Positions 34,113 through 42,446 of a stretch of 64,000 bases of DNA are shown in pieces. The notes below the pieces were generated by a model that searched no databases, was not told the origin of the DNA, and saw only the letters and a list, made by a program, of their open reading frames with translations. This stretch comes from a marine bacterium B5-7 (GTDB lineage Bacteria > Pseudomonadota > Gammaproteobacteria > Arenicellales > CAJQKF01). Position 1 is the stretch's first letter, and each line of letters starts with the position of its first letter. The stretch covers positions 47,552 to 111,551 of the forward strand of contig BQJD01000012.1 of NCBI GenBank assembly GCA_021604525.1. Direction: 5' to 3'. Both the position numbers and the translations under genes were made by a program.

Positions 34113-34937
34113 ATGAAGTGTGTTGGAAATTTATCCAAAATGTTGGTTCACGATGCCTCGCCAGTGGAATATCAATTACCGCTCGGTGATTCGCGTATCG
34201 GTATCAATGAATGGCTTGGCCATTCGATTTCAATTACTCATAGCGGATTGATCCACTGCATTGCCTGTGCGCGTGTAACACGCAAGTCGTTCAACCAGGG
34301 TCACTGCTACCCGTGCTTTCAATCTTTGGCATCCTGCGATCGCTGCATTATGAGCCCGGAGTTGTGCCACTTCCACCTCGGCACCTGTCGTGAACCGGAA
34401 TTCGGACAAAATCACTGCATGCAGCCGCATATAGTTTATCTAGCCAATTCTTCAGGTCCCAAGGTTGGTATAACCCGGGCGACGCAACTGCCAACTCGCT
34501 GGATCGATCAGGGTGCAATTGCAGCATTACCACTGTTTAAAGTGACCAGCCGTTATGACTCAGGACGAATTGAAGCGGCTTTGCGTACCAATATGAGCGA
34601 TCGGACAAATTGGCAACGGATGTTAAAGAATCAGGTCGAGACGGTGGACCTGGCTGAATTCTGGCGTGAAATTGCAAATGAACATGATTGGACGCCTGAT
34701 ATTTTGCGCACGATCAGCGGCGCGATGAGCCTTGAATCGATAGACGATGCAGAGCAACTTGCTTTCACCTATCCGGTTATCGAATACCCACAAAAAGTTA
34801 AAGCATTAAACCTCGACAAGACACCATCTATCAGCGGCCGTCTGTGCGGTATCAAGGGGCAGTACCTGATACTGGATACGGGTGTAATCAATATTCGCAA
34901 GTTCAGTGGTTACGAAGTTGAAATCTCTGCTGCATGA
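34113..34937 (+). CDS. DUF2797 family protein
   Basis: The 274-residue protein belongs to DUF2797, whose function is not known. A central Cys-rich zone (about 46-115: CIACARVTRK, CYPCFQSLASCDRC, CHFHLGTC, QNHCMQPHIVYLANSS) probably binds zinc. The following PKVGITRATQLPTRWIDQGA resembles a GIY-YIG-like strand pattern. There is no signal peptide. The last 28 bases overlap the convergent saccharopine dehydrogenase gene. Confidence 0.8.
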   Translation: MKCVGNLSKMLVHDASPVEYQLPLGDSRIGINEWLGHSISITHSGLIHCIACARVTRKSFNQGHCYPCFQSLASCDRCIMSPELCHFHLGTCREPEFGQNHCMQPHIVYLANSSGPKVGITRATQLPTRWIDQGAIAALPLFKVTSRYDSGRIEAALRTNMSDRTNWQRMLKNQVETVDLAEFWREIANEHDWTPDILRTISGAMSLESIDDAEQLAFTYPVIEYPQKVKALNLDKTPSISGRLCGIKGQYLILDTGVINIRKFSGYEVEISAA

Positions 34938-36004
34938 GTTCGGTAGTGTTGCTCACATCGGTGCCAGGCGTCGGATCCATCGGGCAGGGTTTCGAGCAGT
35001 GGTGTTAGCTGTGAACTGAAATCCATGCTGCTTTCCATCGGTAACAACGAGGGCAGATGGTCTACTGCGATAATGTCGAGCGGATTATCACTATCGATAA
35101 CACGAATGGCGGCTTGTTGAAAAGTGGTTACATGATCATACAACGGTAGCGGATTGCCGGGATTACCCGGGTCACAGCTTACATCGGCAATTATCCCGAG
35201 TCTGCGTTGTGGTCGTTCAATTAACTCCGGTGTCAGAAACGGTGGAATCGGTTGATTCAACAACACCGTGTTAACCACAATATCGTAGTCGATGAGCTCT
35301 GCAAACGGCCCGCCGATTGCGGTTTCTCCGATATCCCAGCGAGTGCACTCGAGTTCGAGCTTCTCGAAAAGCGACACAGCGCCTCGACCGCAGCGACCGA
35401 GCGCACCAATGACGATTGCTTTTGGTGCCCTGGCTCGATCCTCAGGAATTTTGCCCAGGCGAGTCTTGATGGTGGCGAGCAAATTCTGTTGATTGGCGGC
35501 CGGGCGTTGGGGTGACAGCTTGAAGTCTGGACCCTCGTTTTGCCGACCGGCCCACAATCGAACGCCGAGCGCAGCGCCGGCAAATCCTGCCCAGAATCCA
35601 AAGGCTGCCAGTCGTCGACCGGATTCATCGGTCAGGTATTCCAGATCGAGCAGAACACCGCTACCGGATTCAAAACGATTCAGGAGATCTTTCCAGCCCG
35701 GCTGGCCTTTGTATGCGTGACCAAAGTAAATATGTCGATGGCGTAGCGGTTCAGATTCATCGGGAAGCTCTTTGATACCTAAAATGAAGGCATGATCGGG
35801 TGCGTCACGCCAGCTACCTGATGTCTCCAGGCGACATCCCGCCGCGGCAAAAGCTGTATCTTCAAATACTCGTTGTTCAGATTCTTCAACTCGAATATCA
35901 AAGCCAAGTTCCACCAATCGTGCGGCATCAGAAGGCGTCAACGGGGCACGGTGTTCGCCTGTTTTGGATTCCGCGCGAAGCCATATCAGTGTGGTATCTG
36001 TCAC
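34910..36004 (-). CDS. Saccharopine dehydrogenase, NAD+, L-lysine-forming (Lys1 type)
   Basis: The 364-residue enzyme resembles fungal Lys1, which reversibly joins lysine and 2-oxoglutarate to saccharopine. The N-terminal AlaDH/PNT-like domain starts LIWLRAESKTGEHRAPLTPSDAARL, which includes the catalytic and substrate residues. The NAD-binding region holds AIVIGALGRCGRGAVSLFEKL near residue 205, and RLGIIADVSCDPGNPGNPLPLYD near 285 is typical. The product is cytoplasmic. It follows a DAO-family oxidase gene after 56 bases, so both may act in lysine or amine turnover. The symbol lys1 is not used because the direction in bacteria is uncertain. Confidence 0.83.
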   Translation of the reverse strand: MTDTTLIWLRAESKTGEHRAPLTPSDAARLVELGFDIRVEESEQRVFEDTAFAAAGCRLETSGSWRDAPDHAFILGIKELPDESEPLRHRHIYFGHAYKGQPGWKDLLNRFESGSGVLLDLEYLTDESGRRLAAFGFWAGFAGAALGVRLWAGRQNEGPDFKLSPQRPAANQQNLLATIKTRLGKIPEDRARAPKAIVIGALGRCGRGAVSLFEKLELECTRWDIGETAIGGPFAELIDYDIVVNTVLLNQPIPPFLTPELIERPQRRLGIIADVSCDPGNPGNPLPLYDHVTTFQQAAIRVIDSDNPLDIIAVDHLPSLLPMESSMDFSSQLTPLLETLPDGSDAWHRCEQHYRTHAAEISTS

Positions 36005-36060
36005 GTTATGTTTTCCGGGTAATGTTAGGTTTGAATCGGATGCGGGATGTGAACGCCAGC

Positions 36061-37260
36061 CTACACAATCTGACTTTCGATAATACGACAGCCATCACGG
36101 ATACGGCTTGGCCGAAGGGTGCCAAGATCAAGCGTGGTATAGCGACCATCGACGATAAGCTCAGCCAAACCGCGGCCACATGCCGGTGATTGTTGCAGGC
36201 CGTGACCGGAAAATCCATTGGCAAGATAGAAATTCGCCATGTCCGGGTGGAGGCCGATGAGCGCGTTATGATCGAAGGTATTTACGTCGTAATGTCCTGC
36301 CCAGGCATTTGTCAGTTTGATCTCTTCGAAAGCCGGGACCCGATGCGCGAGTTTCGGCCACAACACTTCGTCGAACCAGTCATAATCAATCTCAAAATCG
36401 TCACAGTCGTGATCAAGTTCGGCGGGCGGCGACATGCCGCAAATAAACAAGCTTCCCTCTGGTCGAAAATAGAGTCCACACGGATCCACTACCAGGGGAC
36501 AAGTCGTTGGCGGAGTTCGGCAATCAAATACAAATACCAGCCGTTTTCGCTTTCGCACCGGCAAGTCGGCCAGTCCCAGCAGATTGCACACATCGGCGGC
36601 ATCACAACCGCTAGCATTGATAAAAATATCACCGTGTATCGTCTTGCCGTCGTCGCAACTGACCGATTTGATTGTATTTGCCTGACAGTCGATGGCAACA
36701 GCTCTGGCTTTTTGATAACAGGCGCCGAGATCGACAGCGGATTCGCGAAACAACACTAAAAGGCTGTGTGGGTCGATCCAGCCTTCGCCCTTAAGTCCGA
36801 CGGCAGCGGCGCAGAGATCTTCCGTGTTCAGCCATGAATAGCGATTGGCAAGTGTTTGTGAATCCATCAACTCAATCGCCGCGCCGAGATTTTGTTGACG
36901 TGCAACATTGCGTTCAATCAGCTCCTGTCCGGAATCGCTCGCTAGTGTCAGGTAGCCGCTTTGATTGAACGCGAGATCTGAAGCCTGACGACGCGTTTTA
37001 ATGAACTGACCCGGGTCACTAACAAACCGGGTCGCGAACAGTGAGGCCTGAATATTTACCGTAGCCTGAAATTGGTGGCGTATGCCCCCGGCCGAGCGTG
37101 GTGTCGCAGCGTATCGGTAGGTGGGATCAGGTTCCAGCACGGTCACCGTGCCATTAAACCTTGGGTGGTTTTGCAGGAAGCAGGCAATTGCTGAACCGAT
37201 CACGCCGCCACCCATAATGACGCAGTGAGGACCGGATTGTCGGTGATTTGATGTGCTCAT
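36061..37260 (-). CDS. FAD-dependent amino acid oxidase (DAO family)
   Basis: The 399-residue flavoprotein has the dinucleotide motif CVIMGGGVIGSAIACFLQ near residue 14 and the DAO marker SAGGIRHQF near 57. YLANGFSGHGLQQSPACGRGLAELI is the family's C-terminal FAD loop. It oxidises an amino acid or N-alkyl amine with FAD; relatives include sarcosine oxidase beta subunits and FOXRED1-like proteins. The substrate is unknown. The start is ATG 37260; the frame extends 12 bases to a TTG. It appears co-transcribed with the saccharopine dehydrogenase gene. Confidence 0.82.
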   Translation of the reverse strand: MSTSNHRQSGPHCVIMGGGVIGSAIACFLQNHPRFNGTVTVLEPDPTYRYAATPRSAGGIRHQFQATVNIQASLFATRFVSDPGQFIKTRRQASDLAFNQSGYLTLASDSGQELIERNVARQQNLGAAIELMDSQTLANRYSWLNTEDLCAAAVGLKGEGWIDPHSLLVLFRESAVDLGACYQKARAVAIDCQANTIKSVSCDDGKTIHGDIFINASGCDAADVCNLLGLADLPVRKRKRLVFVFDCRTPPTTCPLVVDPCGLYFRPEGSLFICGMSPPAELDHDCDDFEIDYDWFDEVLWPKLAHRVPAFEEIKLTNAWAGHYDVNTFDHNALIGLHPDMANFYLANGFSGHGLQQSPACGRGLAELIVDGRYTTLDLGTLRPSRIRDGCRIIESQIV

Positions 37261-37277
37261 CACAGGTTGCAAGCGTT

Positions 37278-37772
37278 CTAACGCATGTGCTTGCTGTTGA
37301 TTAATTTGCCGGACTTAAGCACATATCGAAACCACATGGAAGGACCAACAGATGCACGGATGATGCCTTGTGGTTGTCCGTCAACAATTCGCGGTAACAA
37401 CAATCCCTGTATGGTGATGATCAGGTCGGTATCGCCGAGTTCATTTCCAATTTCGTAGTGATGCAACTCACGTTGTTCAGTATCAAGATTATTATCCATG
37501 ACAAAACTTTGCCAGGCGCGGTTGTAATAGTCGAGTACCACGACCGGGACTATAGTTTGCTGCGTTTCACTTACTAACGGTGATGGGCTGATGATTAGCC
37601 GGTATCCGTCGCCATACATTTCTTCAGTTGGTAGTTTGCTAACCCACTTGACGGCCGCTTCGATTGCCGCCTCACTTTCAGGTGGTGAAGCGTGTCCCGA
37701 GACAGACGCCATGACAAACATTATCGTGACGTATACGACACCGACTTTCATCGGTGTCGTATGACACGCCAT
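37278..37772 (-). CDS. Small exported protein, family not recognised
   Basis: The product has an N-terminal export signal (KVGVVYVTIMFVMASVSGHA) and a mature part of about 125 residues. The mature part holds ESEAAIEAAVKWVSKLPTEE, a VVVLDYYNRAWQSFV strand and RASVGPSMWFRYVLKSG at the end. I cannot assign a family. ATG 37772 or ATG 37751 is the likely start; the open frame reaches further back, to a TTG inside the upstream gene. It lies directly behind the DUF4329 gene on the same strand, so the two exported proteins probably function together. Confidence 0.6.
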   Translation of the reverse strand: MACHTTPMKVGVVYVTIMFVMASVSGHASPPESEAAIEAAVKWVSKLPTEEMYGDGYRLIISPSPLVSETQQTIVPVVVLDYYNRAWQSFVMDNNLDTEQRELHHYEIGNELGDTDLIITIQGLLLPRIVDGQPQGIIRASVGPSMWFRYVLKSGKLINSKHMR

Positions 37773-37797
37773 TAATATGTACTGAGTTGTGGTTTGC

Positions 37798-39144
37798 TCA
37801 GTGATTGATGTTACCAATCAGGTAAATGCTTCTGGATTCAAGATCATGATGCAGAAACCGACCCGCTGGTGTGCCCAGATAACCATCAACTTGCTGAATT
37901 GTATCTGACATGATGTCAGCAGATGAGAAATGCTCATTATCGTAGCGTGGATCAGGACCACCATGGGTATGGTAACTGGCAGTTGCTAATGTACCGCCAG
38001 GTACTACAGACTTGGGACCAATATCCACGCTATCGATCGTTCCGGCAACGGGCCTGGTGAAACCGTATGTACCATCGCCATTGCGATACACCCAACCACC
38101 GAACTCACGATTCTGTCTTACAGACGTCGGATTGATGCTGTTCAAGATGGTTCGCCCTGCATTATCCTGTGCAGATAATCGTACCGACTCGTCCTTGTTC
38201 TTATCGCCTGAACTCGAGGTAAGACCGACGGCGACAAGGCTCCCCGCGAGTCCTCCCAATCCACGGGTTCGACTCGACGTGCCGGCAGTTTCTTCTGTCG
38301 GGCCGCCGTTTTCTACCGTTTGTTCAGCATTAATGTGTCGCACCGGTTGTCCAGTAACGCCACCAAAGCGAAACACCAAACGGGATACATCCTTAGCATG
38401 AAACAACGGGTTTCGACCCGATTGAAAGGCGAGTTCGAACCAGCGATTGTGTCGTGCCTGATGGGTAAGGTTCAGTGTGCGATAACGCGCACCTGATTGA
38501 TGATCGAATTGCCGAATAGTGGTACGAGTTGTATTGCCACCCAGGAAGAACGAGATACCGGTGGCGACTCGACTATTATCGCGATTTACTTTGAATAACC
38601 CGGCACCGTATCGGCGACTGTCGACCCCCGCATACAGTGTGTCCCGGTCATCGAGACCCTTTGCCTTGACTGTGGACATCGCAAACTGAAGCCCGACATT
38701 TCGATGTACGGCCAGATCCATGGCAGCGCCCCGATAGCCAAATGAATCGGTTGATCCGCCGTGAAAGAAAAACGGATCGAGACCGGCCTGATTCTGGTCG
38801 AGTCTACCGTATGATTCTCCTCGCCCCGCGAACAGGCTGATTGCAATTGGCTTGCTGGATAAGCCGACATCATAACGTTGCTCGTCGTTGGCAAGCATGC
38901 TGCCGATATGAAAAATGTGTCCTTTGGTTGGGATGGCATAAGAAACAACGGCTCCATCGTTAGTGTGATGTTGGCCGTTGCTGTCAGTGGTTGAAAATCG
39001 ACTAAGTGAAAACGGTGCAGGGTTTTGTTTATTGAATGCCTGGTCTATTGAACTTGTGTTGGCTGAAGCAACGAGTGATGGAAACAGGGCAATGGTAATC
39101 ATGGAATTGCCGAGTGTGCGGTACTGGTTCATCATAGTTATCAT
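37798..39144 (-). CDS. Exported protein with C-terminal DUF4329 domain
   Basis: The 448-residue protein has a signal peptide near residues 10-28. A middle region (about 40-270) is rich in short alternating strands (YGAGLFKVNRDN, GISFFLGGNTTRTTI, WFELAFQSG) and resembles beta-barrel or beta-sandwich repeats. The C-terminal domain (about 310-448) has ATASYHTHGGPDPRYDNEHFSSADI. This His-x-His plus Asp/Ser arrangement resembles a JAB-like metal site as seen in DUF4329. DUF4329 is common as the tip of polymorphic toxins, but here it is joined to an exported beta-rich body with a partner gene behind it. The start is uncertain among three close ATGs (39144, 39135, 39132). Confidence 0.65.
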   Translation of the reverse strand: MITMMNQYRTLGNSMITIALFPSLVASANTSSIDQAFNKQNPAPFSLSRFSTTDSNGQHHTNDGAVVSYAIPTKGHIFHIGSMLANDEQRYDVGLSSKPIAISLFAGRGESYGRLDQNQAGLDPFFFHGGSTDSFGYRGAAMDLAVHRNVGLQFAMSTVKAKGLDDRDTLYAGVDSRRYGAGLFKVNRDNSRVATGISFFLGGNTTRTTIRQFDHQSGARYRTLNLTHQARHNRWFELAFQSGRNPLFHAKDVSRLVFRFGGVTGQPVRHINAEQTVENGGPTEETAGTSSRTRGLGGLAGSLVAVGLTSSSGDKNKDESVRLSAQDNAGRTILNSINPTSVRQNREFGGWVYRNGDGTYGFTRPVAGTIDSVDIGPKSVVPGGTLATASYHTHGGPDPRYDNEHFSSADIMSDTIQQVDGYLGTPAGRFLHHDLESRSIYLIGNINH

Positions 39145-39248
39145 CCTGATTATTGGCCGCAGAGGATGTTATTAAAACCCGAGATAAAATTTCACGCAAC
39201 GCATTAAGACCTCGCGTCAGTCAATACAATACTGTTAAGGTTAGTGGT

Positions 39249-40034
39249 TTAATCGAATGATGAAAGGCGTGTCGAGGGAGTCATGATCGTGATGTCGGCA
39301 TCATGAAATACTTGTGAGACACCATCAGGTGGTGCTTTATCTGATACCAGTATATTGATTAGCTGACGATCACATATACGTACAAACGCGCGGCTTCCAA
39401 ACTTGGAATGATCGGCCGCAACAATAACCTGTTGTGCCTGGGCTATAACAGCACGAGAGAATTCTGCTTCTTCGAGATGAAAATCCATGAAGTCACCATC
39501 GATGGTAATTGCACCGATGGACAGGATGGCGTACTTGACTTGAAACTGACGAACAAATTCGATGGCAGAAGGTCCGAACGAAGCGGAGTCATCGGCGCGT
39601 AGTTCACCGCCAGTTATGTGTACTCGATTACCCGGTACCGGTGCCAGCGTTCGAGCGATTTCAGTGCAGTTGGTTACCACTGAGAGATTGTCATGGCGGC
39701 GTAAGGCTCGCGCGATGTAAGCATTGGTTGATCCGGTGTCGAGCATGATCGAATCACCGCTTGTAACCAATTCGGCGATACATTCAGCGATGGCCGACTT
39801 CTCCTTGACATGCTCCTGCATGCGTCGACTGAATGGCGGTTCCTGACCACCGGGTTCGGTTAACAGAATGCCGCCATGAACCTTCTCGACCAGTCCCTCG
39901 GTGACCATTGGTTTTATGGTTCGTCGGATTGTTTCATCCGATACGTCAAGTGCATTGGCAAGTTCACTGATCGAACAATCTCCGCGGGTACGGACCATCC
40001 GCAAAATCTCCTCACGACGACGGTGCGAATGCAT
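39249..40034 (-). CDS. DeoR-family transcriptional regulator, likely of the quaternary-amine importer
   Basis: The 261-residue protein has an N-terminal DeoR HTH (RREEILRMVRTRGDCSISELANALDVSDETIRRTIKPM). A C-terminal DeoRC sensor follows (about 75-250), with ESIMLDTGSTNAYIARAL-like residues GDSIMLDTGSTN and IVAADHSKFGSRAFV that bind phosphorylated ligands in the family. DeoRC sensors usually recognise sugar phosphates. This is notable because two kinase genes lie in the divergent operon and could make the phosphorylated inducer. The gene is divergent from the ABC importer, so it probably controls it. Confidence 0.9.
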   Translation of the reverse strand: MHSHRRREEILRMVRTRGDCSISELANALDVSDETIRRTIKPMVTEGLVEKVHGGILLTEPGGQEPPFSRRMQEHVKEKSAIAECIAELVTSGDSIMLDTGSTNAYIARALRRHDNLSVVTNCTEIARTLAPVPGNRVHITGGELRADDSASFGPSAIEFVRQFQVKYAILSIGAITIDGDFMDFHLEEAEFSRAVIAQAQQVIVAADHSKFGSRAFVRICDRQLINILVSDKAPPDGVSQVFHDADITIMTPSTRLSSFD

Positions 40035-40130
40035 GATGCTATGGACTGACCGAACGCTGGCAGGTCATGGAAAAATCATTTGAAAACTTCCTGATCATCG
40101 AAAAATACTAGCATAGGGCAGTGCCTTAAA

Positions 40131-40156
40131 ACCACAAAAAACCACAATATTCTGTG
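40131..40156. promoter_or_regulatory. Candidate operator in the DeoR-importer intergenic region
   Basis: ACCACAA occurs twice exactly 10 bases apart (40131 and 40141), and the second copy is part of an inverted repeat CACA-N6-TGTG (40143-40156). Further TGTG elements follow at about 40173 and 40194. The one-turn spacing suits a protein dimer array. Evidence is positional only. Confidence 0.4.
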
Positions 40157-40283
40157 TTATTGTCATTTTATCTGTGTAATAAGTGTTGGAATCTGTGGAA
40201 AAATTGTGCCAATATTCAAACGTATCTGGACAACAATCGATCTGGATAATCTCAATCCATATAAAACGACGGAGGATAACGGC

Positions 40284-41240
40284 ATGAAAATATTTCCGGG
40301 TGTAGCCCGCGCCATCGGCACCGGAGCGTTGGTTTCCTTGATGAGTGCGACATCGGCCCTGGCAGTCGAATCCGATGATCCCATCAAACTGACCCTGCAT
40401 GACTGGACAGGCCAATTGATCACCACCCAGATCATGGGTGAGGTGTTGAAGAAAGCCGGCTACAGCATTGACTATGTACAAGCCGACTACATCGCACAAT
40501 TCGCCGGACTGAAGACAGGCGATCTGCATGTCGCCATGGAGATATGGGAGACCACCGGTCGTGAGGCGATGGACGAAGCGACAGCCACCGGCAATGTCGA
40601 AAACCTGGGTGATACCGGGCTCGCGGCCATCGAGGAATGGTGGTATCCGAGCTATATGAAAGAACGTTGCCCGGGTTTGCCGGACTGGAAGGCGCTTAAT
40701 GATTGTGCCGAGGAATTTTCAACGCCTGAAACCGCACCCAAGGGTCGTTATCTTGGTGGTCCGGTAACCTGGGGTGGTTTCGACGATGAACGTGTCGAGG
40801 CATTGGATCTCGATTTTGAAGTGGTTCATGCCGGCACGGACGCAGCGTTGTTTGCAGAACTTGAATCCGCTTATCAACGTAAGGCGCCGGTTCTGTTATG
40901 GGTATATGCTCCGCATTGGGCGCCTATTAAATACAAAGGTGAGTGGGTTAAATTTCCCGCATATACGCCCGAATGCTACAACGATCCATCCTGGGGTATG
41001 AATCCGGATATGGCATACGACTGCGGCAAGCCGCGAGGTCCGATCTGGAAGGTTGCATGGAGTGGCGTCAAGGATAAATGGCCGGGTGCTTATGCCGCAA
41101 TCAAGGCGTTCAACCTGAACAACGACGAGATGGGTCAGATGGTTGCAGAAGTTGATCTCGACGGCAAGAAAGTTGACGATGTGGTTGCCGAGTGGATGAG
41201 TAATAACGAAGCGCGCTGGAGTCAGTGGATCGCCAAGTAA
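40284..41240 (+). CDS. ABC transporter periplasmic binding protein for glycine betaine-type quaternary amines (OpuAC-like)
   Basis: The 318-residue precursor (ATG 40284, GGAGG 8 bases upstream) has a signal peptide ending near SATSALAVES. The mature protein is an OpuAC-type binding protein: IKLTLHDWTGQLITTQIMGEVL at the start, then GDLHVAMEIWETTG and APVLLWVYAPHWAPIKY. Several tryptophans (WGGF, VYAPHW, WKVAW) could form the aromatic cage that holds a trimethylammonium group. Related systems import glycine betaine, proline betaine, choline or, as TmoXVW, trimethylamine N-oxide. The choice cannot be settled by eye. It heads an operon with ATPase, permease and catabolic genes. Confidence 0.88.
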   Translation: MKIFPGVARAIGTGALVSLMSATSALAVESDDPIKLTLHDWTGQLITTQIMGEVLKKAGYSIDYVQADYIAQFAGLKTGDLHVAMEIWETTGREAMDEATATGNVENLGDTGLAAIEEWWYPSYMKERCPGLPDWKALNDCAEEFSTPETAPKGRYLGGPVTWGGFDDERVEALDLDFEVVHAGTDAALFAELESAYQRKAPVLLWVYAPHWAPIKYKGEWVKFPAYTPECYNDPSWGMNPDMAYDCGKPRGPIWKVAWSGVKDKWPGAYAAIKAFNLNNDEMGQMVAEVDLDGKKVDDVVAEWMSNNEARWSQWIAK

Positions 41241-41301
41241 ACTTGATGTGGCTGAATTGAATACAACCGGATCAGCCAATTCATTATTTGCGTTAAGTCT
41301 T

Positions 41302-41342
41302 TGCGGGCGAGGTCATGTTGAAGCTCGCCCGCATTTCTTTTT
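41302..41342 (+). terminator. Internal terminator/attenuator between binding-protein and ATPase genes
   Basis: TGCGGGCGAG (41302-41311) pairs perfectly with CTCGCCCGCA (41324-41333) over 10 bp and is followed by TTTCTTTTT. It probably lets only part of the transcription reach the ATPase and permease genes, so that the binding protein is made in excess. Confidence 0.8.
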
Positions 41343-41414
41343 CTGCACGTTGCGATTTATATAACGGCATATTGTGCGCAAACAATTAATCAGACCTGGT
41401 AAGGTAAATCGAAG

Positions 41415-42446
41415 TTGAAGGAATCAGATCACAAGCTCGCGTGCGAGGGCGTGTGGAAGTTATTTGGTTCGAACGAACGTGACTTTTTAAAGAAGCACGA
41501 CTTTGCACCTGATGACGCCGCCTTACAACAAGCTGGAATGATCGGTGCGGTTCGTGACGTTAACCTCGAGATTCATGATGGCGAAATCTTCGTCATTATG
41601 GGTCTGTCGGGTTCGGGTAAATCAACCCTGGTGCGATGTCTATCGCGCCTGATCGAGCCAAGCGCCGGACGGGTTCTGTTTAACGGTGAAGACTTGTTGA
41701 GCGCCGGTGATCGTGAGCTGATCGAGATACGCCGACACAAGATGGGCATGGTCTTTCAACACTTCGCCTTGCTGCCTCATCTTACTGTTCTCGGCAATGT
41801 TTCCTTTCCGCTTGCTGTGCAGGGTATCGCGCGCGAAGAACGCGAACGTCGCGCCTTGGAAGTCATTCGTCTGGTAGGTCTTGAAGGACGCGAAAATTAT
41901 TTTCCACGAGAACTCTCAGGAGGCCAGCAGCAGCGTGTCGGCATAGCCCGGTCCCTGGCAGTCGAACCTGAGTTATGGTTTCTCGACGAACCCTTTTCTG
42001 CATTGGATCCTCTCATCCGTCGTGAAATGCAGGATGAATTCATGCGCTTGCAAAGCGTTCTGCGTAAGACCATTGTGTTTATCACGCATGACTTTGACGA
42101 AGCCATCCGCCTGGCAGATCGTATCGCTATCATGAAGGATGGCAGGGTAATTCAGACCGGCACACCGGAACAATTGGTGTTGGCTCCGGCAACTGATTAT
42201 GTGGCCGAGTTCACCAATAATATACCTCGTTCAAAGGTATTGACGCTGGCTTCGATCATGCAGCCGGTGACGAAAGATCAATATCCGTCTCGCCTGGCCG
42301 CAACCATGCGTGTGGATGAAGCGGCGACCTACATTCGGGATAGTCGTGAACGCTTTGCCGTTGTTGATGAAGCCGATAAACTGATCGGGGAGATTGATCG
42401 GGAATCGCTGGTAGATGTGTTCCTCGGGGGTCAGGCGAATACATAA
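41415..42446 (+). CDS. ABC transporter ATPase, OpuAA/ProV type
   Basis: The 343-residue ATPase has Walker A GLSGSGKST near residue 61, signature LSGGQQQRVGIARSLA, Walker B LWFLDEPFSALDP and the H-loop in ITHDFDEA. A C-terminal tail of about 100 residues includes one CBS-like repeat. The family's glycine betaine importers often carry two tandem CBS domains that sense ionic strength; here only about one is evident (VVDEADKLIGEIDRESLVDVFL), which suggests regulation unlike E. coli ProV. The start is TTG 41415. It drives import with the fused permease. Confidence 0.9.
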   Translation: MKESDHKLACEGVWKLFGSNERDFLKKHDFAPDDAALQQAGMIGAVRDVNLEIHDGEIFVIMGLSGSGKSTLVRCLSRLIEPSAGRVLFNGEDLLSAGDRELIEIRRHKMGMVFQHFALLPHLTVLGNVSFPLAVQGIAREERERRALEVIRLVGLEGRENYFPRELSGGQQQRVGIARSLAVEPELWFLDEPFSALDPLIRREMQDEFMRLQSVLRKTIVFITHDFDEAIRLADRIAIMKDGRVIQTGTPEQLVLAPATDYVAEFTNNIPRSKVLTLASIMQPVTKDQYPSRLAATMRVDEAATYIRDSRERFAVVDEADKLIGEIDRESLVDVFLGGQANT

